A stretch of 64,000 nucleotides of DNA from the NCBI GenBank assembly GCA_947474435.1, contig CANJII010000003.1, positions 62,001-126,000 of the forward strand. Reading direction: 5' to 3'. The notes under the pieces were generated by a model, which worked only from the letters and a program-made list of their open reading frames with translations, was not told the origin of the DNA and ran no database searches. Below, in pieces: positions 52,965-61,999 of this stretch (the stretch's first letter is position 1; each line of letters begins with the position of its first letter). Position numbers and translations under genes: made by a program. This DNA is from Chitinophagaceae bacterium. GTDB taxonomy: Bacteria; Bacteroidota; Bacteroidia; Chitinophagales; UBA10324.

Positions 52965-54644
52965 TTAATGTGTAAGAATTCTTCTTCCCTCACTTTCTTC
53001 TTCTATTCTGTTACCACCACAAAATGTTTCCATGATTTTTCCAGCTGCTTTTTTTCCTGTTTCTGCTGCACCATTCATGTAACCTTGATACCAAAGCGAA
53101 CAATGTTCTCCGGCAAAATGCAGGTTGCCAATACTTTTTCTCTCAGCTCCTGCAATGGTTGTAAACTGACCCGGGCGATAGCACGCATAACTTGCAAGTG
53201 TGTGAGGATGACTTGGCCAGTGCATTCGCTGAACATTTCCATTGTAATGAGTTGTAACACCATTCCAGATTTGTTCCAACTTCGGCAGATAAATATCTTT
53301 TTGTGATTGCGGTGTTCCGCTGCCTAAATCATTCCCCAGATTTCCTCCAACGAAAACAGTAAATCCTCCATTTGTTCCTCCTTGCAATTGACTGTTATCC
53401 CAGCCGGTTTGCAAACCATTATCTGAAAAAGTATATCCTGTATAACCCTGTGTTCGCCAATAGCGGTTATTGAATCCCATCATCAGTTTTGCATTGGAGC
53501 CATAACCAAGATTCTGTATCGCATATGTTTTCCATGAAGGGAGTGTTAAATCTAGAATCACATTTTTAAGAATAGTAAATGGTATAGCAAGCACCACTAC
53601 ATCAGCACTTACTTGTTCAGTTGCTCCGTTCGGTTTTTCAAACCATAGTTTATAAGTACCATTTGCCAATTGCTGCAGCTTCACTAATTTTCGTTCAAGT
53701 ATTACACGGTTTTGCACCTGCTCGTAAATCTTATTTATCAGGCGTTGATTACCTCCCTGAATTTTATATCGCTCATCACTTTCACCGAAAATATCGAATG
53801 TGCCTTGTGATACATCAGCAGAAAATAAATACAGGAAGTTGATTGAAGATTGATCATCCACTTCTCGGCCGTATTCAGTAAGGTAGGCAACTTCCAATGC
53901 TTCGCGAATCCATCCGCTCATTCCAATCGAATCAAAATATTCGGAGATGGATTGGTTATCGTAAAAATCTGCGTTGCCATAATTATTGTAAACCATCACA
54001 TTTGGCAACGCATCAATATCAGATTGAATTTGTGTGGCATAAGGAAGAAATGCATTTATTACTTGAGTGAGCGAATAATGTTGACCGTTGAAATAATAAT
54101 CCTGCATGTTCAATGCGGTTTCACTTGGAAGAAATGTATCAATCAATGGAAGATTAAATTCATTCGCAAGATGAATCATATCGGTATGAATACTGTCAAT
54201 AAATTCTCCACCTAATTCAGTGGTAAGACCAGGCGCCATAATATTATTTGAGGTGTAAATACGACCACCAACTCGTGTACTGGATTCATACACTTTTGCC
54301 ATAACTCCTTCCTTCTTCAATTGATAGCAACAATTCAATCCGGCCATTCCTCCTCCGACAATCACAATGTTTGTATCACAACTTTTCTTTTCACTTGAGC
54401 CTGTTGCCGCCAAAATTTCATTTCCTTTTTTACAAGAAGCAACTAAACCTGCGGCGCCAAAAACTAATCCTGCTTTTGCAGTAGTAGATAAAAAATTTCG
54501 ACGCGAAGCACTTCGTGGTTGCGAAATCATATCAGCTAATTCATCAACCGGTGGTGCTGATTTATTTTTTGAAAGCAGTGCTAATTGAAATGCTTTTTTT
54601 AAAGTGCGAAGCAGTTCGGTGCGAGATTGTAAGTGACGACTCAT
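52965..54644 (-). CDS. Flavin amine oxidase family protein with Tat signal and lipobox
   Basis: A 559-residue FAD-dependent oxidoreductase. The dinucleotide-binding motif VIVGGGMAGLNCCYQLKKEG is near residue 98, continuing ESSTRVGGRIYTSN; the C-terminal FAD segment is GNLHFAGEHCSLWYQGYMNGA. A twin-arginine motif SRRNFLSTTAKAGL (R48-R49) is preceded by an unusual 45-residue cytoplasmic extension and followed by LVASC (C71), so it is probably a Tat-exported lipoprotein. Family members oxidise amines or amino acids; the substrate is unknown. Confidence 0.88.
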   Translation of the reverse strand: MSRHLQSRTELLRTLKKAFQLALLSKNKSAPPVDELADMISQPRSASRRNFLSTTAKAGLVFGAAGLVASCKKGNEILAATGSSEKKSCDTNIVIVGGGMAGLNCCYQLKKEGVMAKVYESSTRVGGRIYTSNNIMAPGLTTELGGEFIDSIHTDMIHLANEFNLPLIDTFLPSETALNMQDYYFNGQHYSLTQVINAFLPYATQIQSDIDALPNVMVYNNYGNADFYDNQSISEYFDSIGMSGWIREALEVAYLTEYGREVDDQSSINFLYLFSADVSQGTFDIFGESDERYKIQGGNQRLINKIYEQVQNRVILERKLVKLQQLANGTYKLWFEKPNGATEQVSADVVVLAIPFTILKNVILDLTLPSWKTYAIQNLGYGSNAKLMMGFNNRYWRTQGYTGYTFSDNGLQTGWDNSQLQGGTNGGFTVFVGGNLGNDLGSGTPQSQKDIYLPKLEQIWNGVTTHYNGNVQRMHWPSHPHTLASYACYRPGQFTTIAGAERKSIGNLHFAGEHCSLWYQGYMNGAAETGKKAAGKIMETFCGGNRIEEESEGRRILTH

Positions 54645-54809
54645 AAGTAATTTTTTTATTGGGATGGAATGTAGGAGAATAAATTTGAACTCAGTTCTTT
54701 TTTTTGTTGATCGTATTTTTTATTGCTTTAACAATAATAATTTGGGTACCTGATTTTTAAAATAGTTGTATCCATGAATATTAATTTCCAATTCATTTTC
54801 ACTCTAACC

Positions 54810-54838
54810 TTGAAAATTCAATTGTTGGGTTACATTTG
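54810..54838 (+). promoter_or_regulatory. Bacteroidota-type promoter of the IHF/HU-like gene
   Basis: TTG (54810-54812), 18 bases, TACATTTG (54831-54838), close to the consensus. The box ends 45 bases before the ATG. Confidence 0.6.
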
Positions 54839-54883
54839 CACCCCTCATAATTAAAAAGCTAAAAGGCTGTAAATCATACTTGA

Positions 54884-55192
54884 ATGAGAAAAGCTGACCT
54901 GATAAATAAGATTTCGGAAAAAACCGGATTACCAAAGAATGATGTTTTGATTTCAATGGAGGCATTTTTTAAAGAAGTGAAAGAATCATTGAAGCAAGGG
55001 GATAATGTGTACATCAGAGGCTTCGGAAGTTTTGTTGTAAAGAAGCGTGCTTCTAAAATCGGTCGCATTATTACTCGCAATGAAAGCATCGTGATTCCTG
55101 AACATTACATTCCTGCATTTAAACCTGCAAAGGTTTTTACTGACAGAGTGAAGAGCGCGAATGCGAAGAAGGCATTAGCTGAAAAAAAATAA
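54884..55192 (+). CDS. HU/IHF family DNA-binding protein
   Basis: A 102-residue member with the signature VYIRGFGSFVVKKRASKIGRI at about 46-66 and start MRKADLINKISEKTGLPKND. It has a longer, Lys/Ala-rich C-terminus than the HU at 37.3 kb, and the arm sequence (RIITRNESIVIPEH) lacks the usual RNPxTG proline context, so it is the more divergent, IHF-like paralogue. It leads a cluster with a TPR protein, a small mS38-like protein and rng, a conserved order in Bacteroidota. Confidence 0.95.
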   Translation: MRKADLINKISEKTGLPKNDVLISMEAFFKEVKESLKQGDNVYIRGFGSFVVKKRASKIGRIITRNESIVIPEHYIPAFKPAKVFTDRVKSANAKKALAEKK

Positions 55193-55198
55193 TTTGCA

Positions 55199-56053
55199 TT
55201 GAGTAAAACCGGAATACAACAAGTTCTTTTAGTGCTCATTGGAGTGGGATTGGTGCTTGCGCTGTTTTTTTTTGGTGATACAAAAACCCGACTGGTTGCA
55301 GAAGCGAAAGGTCCGATGCAGGGAGGTGAAATGCCAAGCAGAACAAGCACCATGTCGTTCGATAAATTGCTTGAACTGGCAAGCGGCACTTTAACCAAGG
55401 AGCAAAAAGATTCCGTTTCAATGCTTCAGCAGTTGGTTGATAAATCATCAACAACTGAAAAAGCAAAGTCGCTCGAAAATCTGGCGAATCTTTGGGCACG
55501 CACACAAAATTTAATTGTGAGTGCGCATTATTTTGAAGAGGCCGCTAAACTGGACTCAACAAAAGATAAATGGAAAACAGCGGGCGATTATTATTTCGTG
55601 GGTTTGCAAAACACAGGAGATACAGCAGCTAAACTGTTTGCAGGTCAGCGATCGTTTGAATGTTATGCTGCGGCATCGAGGTTTGATACTTCAGACACCA
55701 AATTGAAAGTGCTGGAAGCAGTGAGTTTGATTGATGGGGTTGGAAATGTGATGAGCGGAGTTTTACTTTTAAAAGAAGTAGAAAAAACAGACCCCGACAA
55801 TGAACTGATGAATGTGACTTTGGGCCGTCTCGCCATCGTTTCAGGTCAGTATCCGAAAGCAATCACCCGATTGGAGCGAACGATTAAGTTGTATCCGAAA
55901 AACACGGAAGCTTACTTTCACCTCGGAGAAGCATACAGGGCAACAGGACAAAAAAATGAAGCAATAAAAATGTTTGAGAAGTGTAAGGAACTTGAAAAAT
56001 CACCTTCGTTTCAAAAACAGTTAGACGAATACATTAACCAAATAAAAAATTAA
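55199..56053 (+). CDS. Membrane-anchored TPR protein
   Basis: A 284-residue protein from a TTG start six bases after the HU-like gene. An N-terminal membrane segment (about 7-26) is followed by helical repeats; the clearest TPRs are at about 215-275 (ITRLERTIKLYPKNTEAYFHLGEAY). TPRs mediate protein-protein contacts, probably here in the periplasm. No partner can be named. The position between HU-like and rng genes is a recurrent Bacteroidota arrangement. Confidence 0.85.
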   Translation: MSKTGIQQVLLVLIGVGLVLALFFFGDTKTRLVAEAKGPMQGGEMPSRTSTMSFDKLLELASGTLTKEQKDSVSMLQQLVDKSSTTEKAKSLENLANLWARTQNLIVSAHYFEEAAKLDSTKDKWKTAGDYYFVGLQNTGDTAAKLFAGQRSFECYAAASRFDTSDTKLKVLEAVSLIDGVGNVMSGVLLLKEVEKTDPDNELMNVTLGRLAIVSGQYPKAITRLERTIKLYPKNTEAYFHLGEAYRATGQKNEAIKMFEKCKELEKSPSFQKQLDEYINQIKN

Positions 56054-56059
56054 AAATCT

Positions 56060-56155
56060 ATGCCAAGCGGTAAGAAAAGAAAGCGTCATAAAATGGCGAC
56101 CCACAAGCGCAAAAAAAGATTACGCAAGAACAGACATAAAAAGAAAAACAAGTAG
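56060..56155 (+). CDS. AURKAIP1/COX24 (mS38-like) domain small basic protein
   Basis: A 31-residue gene too short for the ORF track: MPSGKKRKRHKMATHKRKKR and a basic end, with TAG stop. It matches the small KRKRHKMxTHKRKKRLRKNRHKKK proteins encoded upstream of rng in Bacteroidota, annotated as AURKAIP1/COX24 domain proteins. That domain is part of mitochondrial ribosomal protein mS38, so a ribosome-associated role is inferred. It starts six bases after the TPR gene. Confidence 0.85.
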   Translation: MPSGKKRKRHKMATHKRKKRLRKNRHKKKNK

Positions 56156-56287
56156 TCATTGTTTTTTTTGAAAAGTTTCTCTGATAATTTTTCATCTTAC
56201 TTTTCTATTTGATTAGTGTATGTGAAAAAGAAATACTCATTAACAGAGTTGCTTTTTAATCAAACATAAAATTTGAAAATCTTAATG

Positions 56288-56313
56288 CCCGGCTGCCATT
56301 TATTGTGGTCGGG
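56288..56313 (+). terminator. Terminator-like hairpin upstream of rng
   Basis: A nine-pair stem with wobble pairs (CCCGGCTGC / GTGGTCGGG) followed by TCTGTTTTATTTTT. It lies 42 bases before the rng ATG, so it may end the preceding operon or attenuate rng. Confidence 0.6.
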
Positions 56314-56354
56314 TCTGTTTTATTTTTAAGGTATTTAAGTAGCACAAAAGTTTA

Positions 56355-57992
56355 ATGGCAGACGAGATCATCACCAACAAGCCACCCGAATTAGTTGACA
56401 AGACTGAAAAAAAACAGCCTGCTCAGGTAACAAGGGAATTGTATGTGAACACTGCAACAGGTGGCGGAATAGAAATAGCTTTACTCGAAGACAAAAAATT
56501 AGTTGAGATACAACAAGACCAACTCAACTCTTCATTCTCTATTGGTGATATTGTACTAGCGAGATTGCAAAAAGTATTGCCCGGTTTGAATGCGGCATTT
56601 GTTGATATTGGTTTTCAGAAAAATGGTTTTCTGCATTACTCCGACCTTGGTTCGCAAATTCGTTCGGTACAGAAATACACCAACATGGCAATTGCCGGTC
56701 AGGCAACAGGTGATTTAGCCAACTTTAAAATTGAACCTGAAACTTATAAAACCGGTCGCATCGGAAATGTATTCAGCAAGCGCGATCCTGTGTTGGTTCA
56801 AATTACAAAAGAACCCATCAGCACAAAAGGCCATCGCCTCAGCTGCGATATTTCATTGGCAGGAAGATATGTGGTGCTCATTCCTTTTAAGAATGAAATT
56901 AATATTTCGAAAAAAATTACTTCAGGCGACGAGCGCAAACGGTTGTTGCGATTGGTAGAAAGCATTCGACCAAAAAATTTCGGTGTGATTGTGCGAACAG
57001 TGGCTGAAGGAAAAACTGTTGCTGACTTGCACGAAGACATTGAAACAATGAGCAAGAAGTGGAACGAAATGTCAACCGCTTTGAAAGATGCAACTTCTCC
57101 GAGAAAAGTATTAAGTGAGATGGATAAAACTTCCACCATGCTTCGGGATATGTTGAATCCTTCGTTCAACAAAATTGTGGTTACCAGCAAGGAGATGTTT
57201 GATGATATCCGCACCTATATCAGCCGCATTGCTCCCGATAAAGAAAGTATTGTTCAGTTATACTCGGGCAAAACTCCGCTCTTCGATCAGTTTGATATTA
57301 CTCGACAGATAAAATCAACTTTCGGAAAAACAGTAAACCTTGATAGTGGTGCTTATTTAATTATCGAACACACCGAAGCACTGCATGTGGTGGATGTGAA
57401 CAGCGGCCACAAAATGGGCAACGACGATAACATGGAAGGCAACGCCATGAAGGTGAACATGGAAGCGGCCGAAGAAATTGCACGGCAACTTCGCCTTCGT
57501 GATATTGGCGGAATTATCGTGATTGATTTTATTGATGTTCGCAATCCTGAAAACAAACGGATACTCAACAATGCAATGATGAATTTTATGAAGGCCGATA
57601 AAGCCCGTCATACCATTTTACCATTGAGCAAATTCGGCATCATGCAAATCACACGGCAGCGTGTGAAGCCGCAGATAAATATTGTTACGAGTGAAACCTG
57701 TCCTACCTGTAATGGCACCGGATTAATTGGTCCTTCTATTTTATTATCAGATGATATTGAAAAGAAACTTGAGCACCTGATTACCAAACAGAATCAGAAA
57801 AAAATTACACTCTTTGTTCATCCGTATCTTGAATCGTATTTCAAACAAGGAATTTTATTTTCATCCATACAATGGAAGTGGCGCCGCAAGTATGGTCAGT
57901 GGGTTACCATTGACAGCAGTGAATCGAACCCCATTAACGAATATCATTTTTATGATAAGAACGGGGAAGAGATTGAAGTGGAAGCGAAGTAA
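56355..57992 (+). CDS. rng: Ribonuclease E/G family protein
   Basis: A 545-residue single-strand endoribonuclease of the RNase G size class, which matures 16S rRNA and degrades mRNA. The S1 domain is at about 55-150; the DNase I-like catalytic region carries HVVDVNSGHK (Asp near 345) and GGIIVIDFID (Asp near 389), the two magnesium ligands. The zinc-link CPTC is near 447 (ETCPTCNGTG). It has the short C-terminus of RNase G and lacks RNase E's scaffold tail. Confidence 0.96.
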   Translation: MADEIITNKPPELVDKTEKKQPAQVTRELYVNTATGGGIEIALLEDKKLVEIQQDQLNSSFSIGDIVLARLQKVLPGLNAAFVDIGFQKNGFLHYSDLGSQIRSVQKYTNMAIAGQATGDLANFKIEPETYKTGRIGNVFSKRDPVLVQITKEPISTKGHRLSCDISLAGRYVVLIPFKNEINISKKITSGDERKRLLRLVESIRPKNFGVIVRTVAEGKTVADLHEDIETMSKKWNEMSTALKDATSPRKVLSEMDKTSTMLRDMLNPSFNKIVVTSKEMFDDIRTYISRIAPDKESIVQLYSGKTPLFDQFDITRQIKSTFGKTVNLDSGAYLIIEHTEALHVVDVNSGHKMGNDDNMEGNAMKVNMEAAEEIARQLRLRDIGGIIVIDFIDVRNPENKRILNNAMMNFMKADKARHTILPLSKFGIMQITRQRVKPQINIVTSETCPTCNGTGLIGPSILLSDDIEKKLEHLITKQNQKKITLFVHPYLESYFKQGILFSSIQWKWRRKYGQWVTIDSSESNPINEYHFYDKNGEEIEVEAK

Positions 57993-58236
57993 CTGAAATG
58001 TTTTCCATATTAAATTTTCAGGGCATAAGAAATTTACATTCGTGTTACGCAAAAAATTCACCGGTAAGTTTTTGAAAAAATTCTCTGAGTAATAATTTGA
58101 ATAAGAAAACAAGTTGGTTTTCAGAACAATCAATCAATCTGTGAATCTCTGCTTGATGCAGCTATATCTGACTATACTTTTTCTGAGATCAATTTCCTCT
58201 AATGGTCAAAAATTGTTTTGTTGATTTACTCCCTGA

Positions 58237-59877
58237 ATGAAAAATATTTTTCAATCACCATACATACTCATCTTTATTCTCTGCTTGTGTTCAGTTGCAA
58301 TCAGAGTTCCACAATTAAATCGTCCGCTGAGCAAGCATCATGAATTTGTAACGGCTCATGCTTTGCGCACAATGGAAATATGGAATATGCAAGGCGCATC
58401 ACACTTTAATTTTAATCCGGTAATGAGTTATGCGGGCAATGAAAATAAATTCATCAATAACCAGACAACAGAAAATTATGATGCTGCAGGAAACTCTTAT
58501 TACCTGAGTTATCCTCCTTTTGCTTACATACTACCATACTTTGTTTTAGGTGGGTGGATGAATGCACCAACTGTTTTATCACTTCAGTTATTTAATATGT
58601 TGTTGCATTTGATTGAATGTTTTTTTTTGTATCAAATCTGTTTTTTGTTATTGCCTCGGTTCGTGTCCACACGAACCAGAATAAATAAAATCGGAATCAT
58701 TGCCGTGCTCGTTCATTTATTTTCTCCATGCTTATTGTGGTTTCATGGGAATGTTTATTTCACTGATATGCCGGCGCTCACCTTTTTTCTGTTGAATGTT
58801 TGGTTGTGGTTGAAGTATAGTGTTGAGGTGGTTCGAGGGGACACGAACCATGGCGCAGGCGAGGTAGTTCGTGATGACATGAACCTCGGCGCAAATAATA
58901 AACTGCCTCAGTTCGTGTCTCCACGAACCGAAACAAATGCATTGATGCTTCTTGCCTTTTTTATCAGCTCATTTTTATTTTCATACACTGAATATCTCGG
59001 GGTCACTTATGCAATTATCATTTTCATTTATTCACTTTTCAACCGAAAATATTTATTCAAAGCAATCAGTATTTGTGCCGGCTCAGTTTGTGCCATTGCA
59101 TTAATGCTTTATCAATATTCATTAATCGGTGGTTGGGAAAAACTGATGGCGTTTATGCAACTTCGATATTCCGTTAGAGGAGCAAGTCCACATTCTTCCA
59201 TCACACAATTATTTCTGAGTTGGAAAATTATTGCAATGAATTACTTAACCGGATTTGCGCCATGGATTTTATTATTAGTGATTTTAATTTTTATAAACCG
59301 AAGGAAATTTTTCAAACAAAAATTTTTCAGTCACTCAATCATTTCCCGACTTGAGGTCTGGGATTTCAGCTTCGCTTCAACAAGCATTAAAATTTTTATT
59401 CTGTTGCTCGCTCCGGTTTTGTTGCATCACATTTTATTTCTCAATGCAACAGGTCACGATTTTCAGCAGATGAAAGCCTCACCATTTCTTGCAATAGCAA
59501 TTGCGATGGGTTTTGTTGCGGTCAATAAAAATTGGATGAAAATTATTTTTTCAATTGTTTTAGTTTCGAATATTTTTCTTTTCTATATGATAAACCCCCC
59601 GGGAAAAATTTCTTTAACAGGTGATAATTATAATTTGTTTTTGCAGCAAGGAAAATTTATTCATGAAAATGCAAGTGCCGATGAAGTTGTTTTTCTCAAT
59701 GGAATTTTGGATGAACCTCAATTGGTTTGGTATGCGCAGCGGAATCTTCGTACCATTCAATCAACTGATGAAGCGTATAATTTTTTAAAACAACACAACC
59801 TGACGAAAGGAATTATTTTCACATTTGACCGCAAACAAATTATAAGGGTTGAACAACACATTGAACTCGCGCACTAA
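58237..59877 (+). CDS. GT39-like membrane glycosyltransferase with embedded repeats
   Basis: A 546-residue polytopic protein with about ten membrane helices. The start (RVPQLNRPLSKHHEFVTAHA) with an acidic HE pair in the first periplasmic loop, and YYLSYPPFAYILP, resemble ArnT/PMT-type (GT39, GT83) transferases, which use polyprenyl-phosphate sugars. Loops contain in-frame copies of a hairpin element: PRFVSTRT near residue 143 and EVVRGDTNHGAGEVVRDDMN then PQFVSPRTET around 197-232. Its stop lies 29 bases inside the next gene, so the two are translated together. Confidence 0.75.
   Translation: MKNIFQSPYILIFILCLCSVAIRVPQLNRPLSKHHEFVTAHALRTMEIWNMQGASHFNFNPVMSYAGNENKFINNQTTENYDAAGNSYYLSYPPFAYILPYFVLGGWMNAPTVLSLQLFNMLLHLIECFFLYQICFLLLPRFVSTRTRINKIGIIAVLVHLFSPCLLWFHGNVYFTDMPALTFFLLNVWLWLKYSVEVVRGDTNHGAGEVVRDDMNLGANNKLPQFVSPRTETNALMLLAFFISSFLFSYTEYLGVTYAIIIFIYSLFNRKYLFKAISICAGSVCAIALMLYQYSLIGGWEKLMAFMQLRYSVRGASPHSSITQLFLSWKIIAMNYLTGFAPWILLLVILIFINRRKFFKQKFFSHSIISRLEVWDFSFASTSIKIFILLLAPVLLHHILFLNATGHDFQQMKASPFLAIAIAMGFVAVNKNWMKIIFSIVLVSNIFLFYMINPPGKISLTGDNYNLFLQQGKFIHENASADEVVFLNGILDEPQLVWYAQRNLRTIQSTDEAYNFLKQHNLTKGIIFTFDRKQIIRVEQHIELAH
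58654..58932. repeat. Four in-frame hairpin repeats inside the GT39-like gene
   Basis: Copy 1: GGTTCGTGTCCACACGAACC (58658-58677, perfect 8-bp stem). Copies 2 and 3: a 36-base tandem at 58825 and 58861 (GAGGTGGTTCGAGGGGACAC and GAGGTAGTTCGTGATGACAT). Copy 4: GTTCGTG-TCTC-CACGAAC (58911-58928). All keep the frame, and copies 1 and 4 are read alike (RFVSTRT, QFVSPRT). Confidence 0.85.
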
Positions 59878-60976
59878 ATTATTTTTTCCGAACCTTGATG
59901 CACTTCGGTTCATTGCGTTCTTCATGGTGTTTCTTTCACATGCATTACTGCTTCGTTATCCAACAGGAACCTGTTTTGGATACATAAATTTCATTCGCAA
60001 GCATGCGCACACAGGAGTACTTGGCGTCAATTTCTTTTTTGTTCTCTCCGGTTTTCTCATCACTTATTTATTAATGAAAGAAAAAAATGAAATCGGAACC
60101 TTCAGTGTTTTAAAATTTTATGGGCGCAGAATTTTAAGAATATGGCCCGTGTATTTTGGTATTGTTATTTTCTCTTTTATTGTTCTTCCATTGGTGTTTC
60201 CATTGTTCAACAAAGTTTTTTTCGAACCAAGTCCGGTGATATTTTATTTAACTTTCACAGCAAATTTTGCATTCATCATTGGGTATTATCCGCACTCATC
60301 AATGCTGGCGATGCTTTGGAGCATTGCTGTGGAAGAACAATTTTATTTTTTCTGGCCTTGGTTACTAAAGTTTTTCAAACGAAATATTTTTCTGCTTTTA
60401 ATTCTGATAATTGTTGTGAATGTAATTGCCCGATTTCTTTTACTCGATTATCCAAAAGCACTTTACTTCAATACACTCAGCATCATCAGCGATTTTGGAA
60501 TTGGTGGGCTGATTGCATATTTCTCTTTGTATAAAACCGAAAAACTGATTCGCCTGTTTTCTGTTTCAAAAATTTACTGGCTGTTGTTTTATGCAGTATT
60601 AATTCTTGGTTATTTTAATTACGAAAAAATTTTCACCGGAAATTTCATGACTGTGATTGAGCGGCCGGTACTCGGATTATTTTTTGGTTTAATAATCATT
60701 GACCAATGCTTCAACACCGAACGGATTTTTAATGCAGGACGATTTGTGTTCATTAATTACCTTGGAAAAATTTCTTACGGATTGTATTGTTTTCACCCCT
60801 TAGGAATCATTATTGCAAAAGATGTTTTAGAACAATTTAATTTTTTCATTACACCATTTCAATCCTTTATTGTTTTTCCGTTGCTTGCACTTTCATTCAC
60901 TGTTTTAATTGCCACTATCAGTTATTTCACTATCGAAAAATTTTTCCTTCAACAAAAACAAAAACTTGCTGCTTAA
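59849..60976 (+). CDS. Acyltransferase family 3 (OafA-like)
   Basis: A 375-residue protein with ten or more membrane helices, opening LDALRFIAFFMVFLSHALLL (with the catalytic histidine) and FFFVLSGFLITYLLM, both typical of the AT3 family that O-acetylates or acylates sugars at the cell surface. The start is a TTG inside the upstream gene (59849), with another TTG four codons later. The 29-base overlap and the pairing with a GT39-like transferase suggest joint action on one glycan. Confidence 0.9.
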   Translation: MNNTLNSRTKLFFPNLDALRFIAFFMVFLSHALLLRYPTGTCFGYINFIRKHAHTGVLGVNFFFVLSGFLITYLLMKEKNEIGTFSVLKFYGRRILRIWPVYFGIVIFSFIVLPLVFPLFNKVFFEPSPVIFYLTFTANFAFIIGYYPHSSMLAMLWSIAVEEQFYFFWPWLLKFFKRNIFLLLILIIVVNVIARFLLLDYPKALYFNTLSIISDFGIGGLIAYFSLYKTEKLIRLFSVSKIYWLLFYAVLILGYFNYEKIFTGNFMTVIERPVLGLFFGLIIIDQCFNTERIFNAGRFVFINYLGKISYGLYCFHPLGIIIAKDVLEQFNFFITPFQSFIVFPLLALSFTVLIATISYFTIEKFFLQQKQKLAA

Positions 60977-61036
60977 AAATCAGCAATGTTTTGAGAGAGT
61001 TCCTTCTATTTTTACCACCCCAAAATTTAAAACACC

Positions 61037-61993
61037 ATGAATTTTATTCCAGTCATTGACCTCGCTGATTATTCAAATGATAAACCTGAAAAGAAAGTTG
61101 CTTTTATAAAAGCAATCGGCGATGCGTATCGCGAAGTTGGTTTTGTATCAGTGAAAAATCATGGAATTACTGACGGACTGATTGAAGATTTTTATCGCGA
61201 GGTAAAGGCATTTTTCAGTTTGCCTGATGAAATAAAATATAAGTACGAGAAGGCCGAACTCGCCGGTCAGCGTGGTTATACTTCGTTCGGAAAAGAACAT
61301 GCAAAGGGAAGTACGAAGGGCGACCTGAAAGAATTCTGGCAGTTCGGACAAACAGTAATTGACAATGACCCCATTCGTTCCGAATATCCTGATAATGTTT
61401 GGGTTGATGAGCTGCCCGGTTTTAATGAATCAGGATTACATACTTATCGCAGCTTTGAAAATTGCGGACGAACAATTCTTCGCGCCATTGCCATGTATTT
61501 AAAGCTGACAGAAAATTATTTCGACGAAAAAATTCACAACGGCAACAGCATTCTTCGCGCAATACATTATCCGCCTATAACTGAAGATCCGGATTCAGCA
61601 ATGAGAGCGGAAGCGCATGAAGATATTAACCTCATCACTTTATTAGTTGGTGCATCAGCAGATGGTTTGCAGGTGCAGAAAAAAAATGGTGACTGGATAA
61701 ATGCCACTGCCCAACCTGGAAATATTATTGTGAATGTAGGTGACATGTTACAACGGTTAACCAACGATTATTTAAAAAGCACCACCCATCGTGTTGTTAA
61801 TCCTTCGCGGGAAATGTGGGGAACATCGCGTTACAGTGTTCCGTTCTTTTTGCATCCGCGTTCCGAAATGTCATTGAATTGTTTGCCATCGTGCGTAAAT
61901 TTTGATAACCCCAAAAAGTATGATGATATAACTGCAGGCGGATATCTTGATCAGCGATTAATTGAAATTGGTTTGAAGAAACCTCAGACCTGA
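61037..61993 (+). CDS. Isopenicillin N synthase-like 2OG-Fe(II) oxygenase
   Basis: A 318-residue double-stranded beta-helix oxygenase. The N-terminal DIOX_N segment (FIPVIDLADY; YREVGFVSVKNHGI) is followed by the catalytic core with iron ligands HEDINL (H194, D196) and THRVVNP (H251), and the cosubstrate RxS motif R265-Y-S267. Relatives include isopenicillin N synthase, plant flavonoid/ethylene enzymes and bacterial oxygenases of unknown substrate. No biosynthetic cluster surrounds it. The chromate transporter gene follows by six bases. Confidence 0.92.
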   Translation: MNFIPVIDLADYSNDKPEKKVAFIKAIGDAYREVGFVSVKNHGITDGLIEDFYREVKAFFSLPDEIKYKYEKAELAGQRGYTSFGKEHAKGSTKGDLKEFWQFGQTVIDNDPIRSEYPDNVWVDELPGFNESGLHTYRSFENCGRTILRAIAMYLKLTENYFDEKIHNGNSILRAIHYPPITEDPDSAMRAEAHEDINLITLLVGASADGLQVQKKNGDWINATAQPGNIIVNVGDMLQRLTNDYLKSTTHRVVNPSREMWGTSRYSVPFFLHPRSEMSLNCLPSCVNFDNPKKYDDITAGGYLDQRLIEIGLKKPQT

Positions 61994-61999
61994 TAGGGA

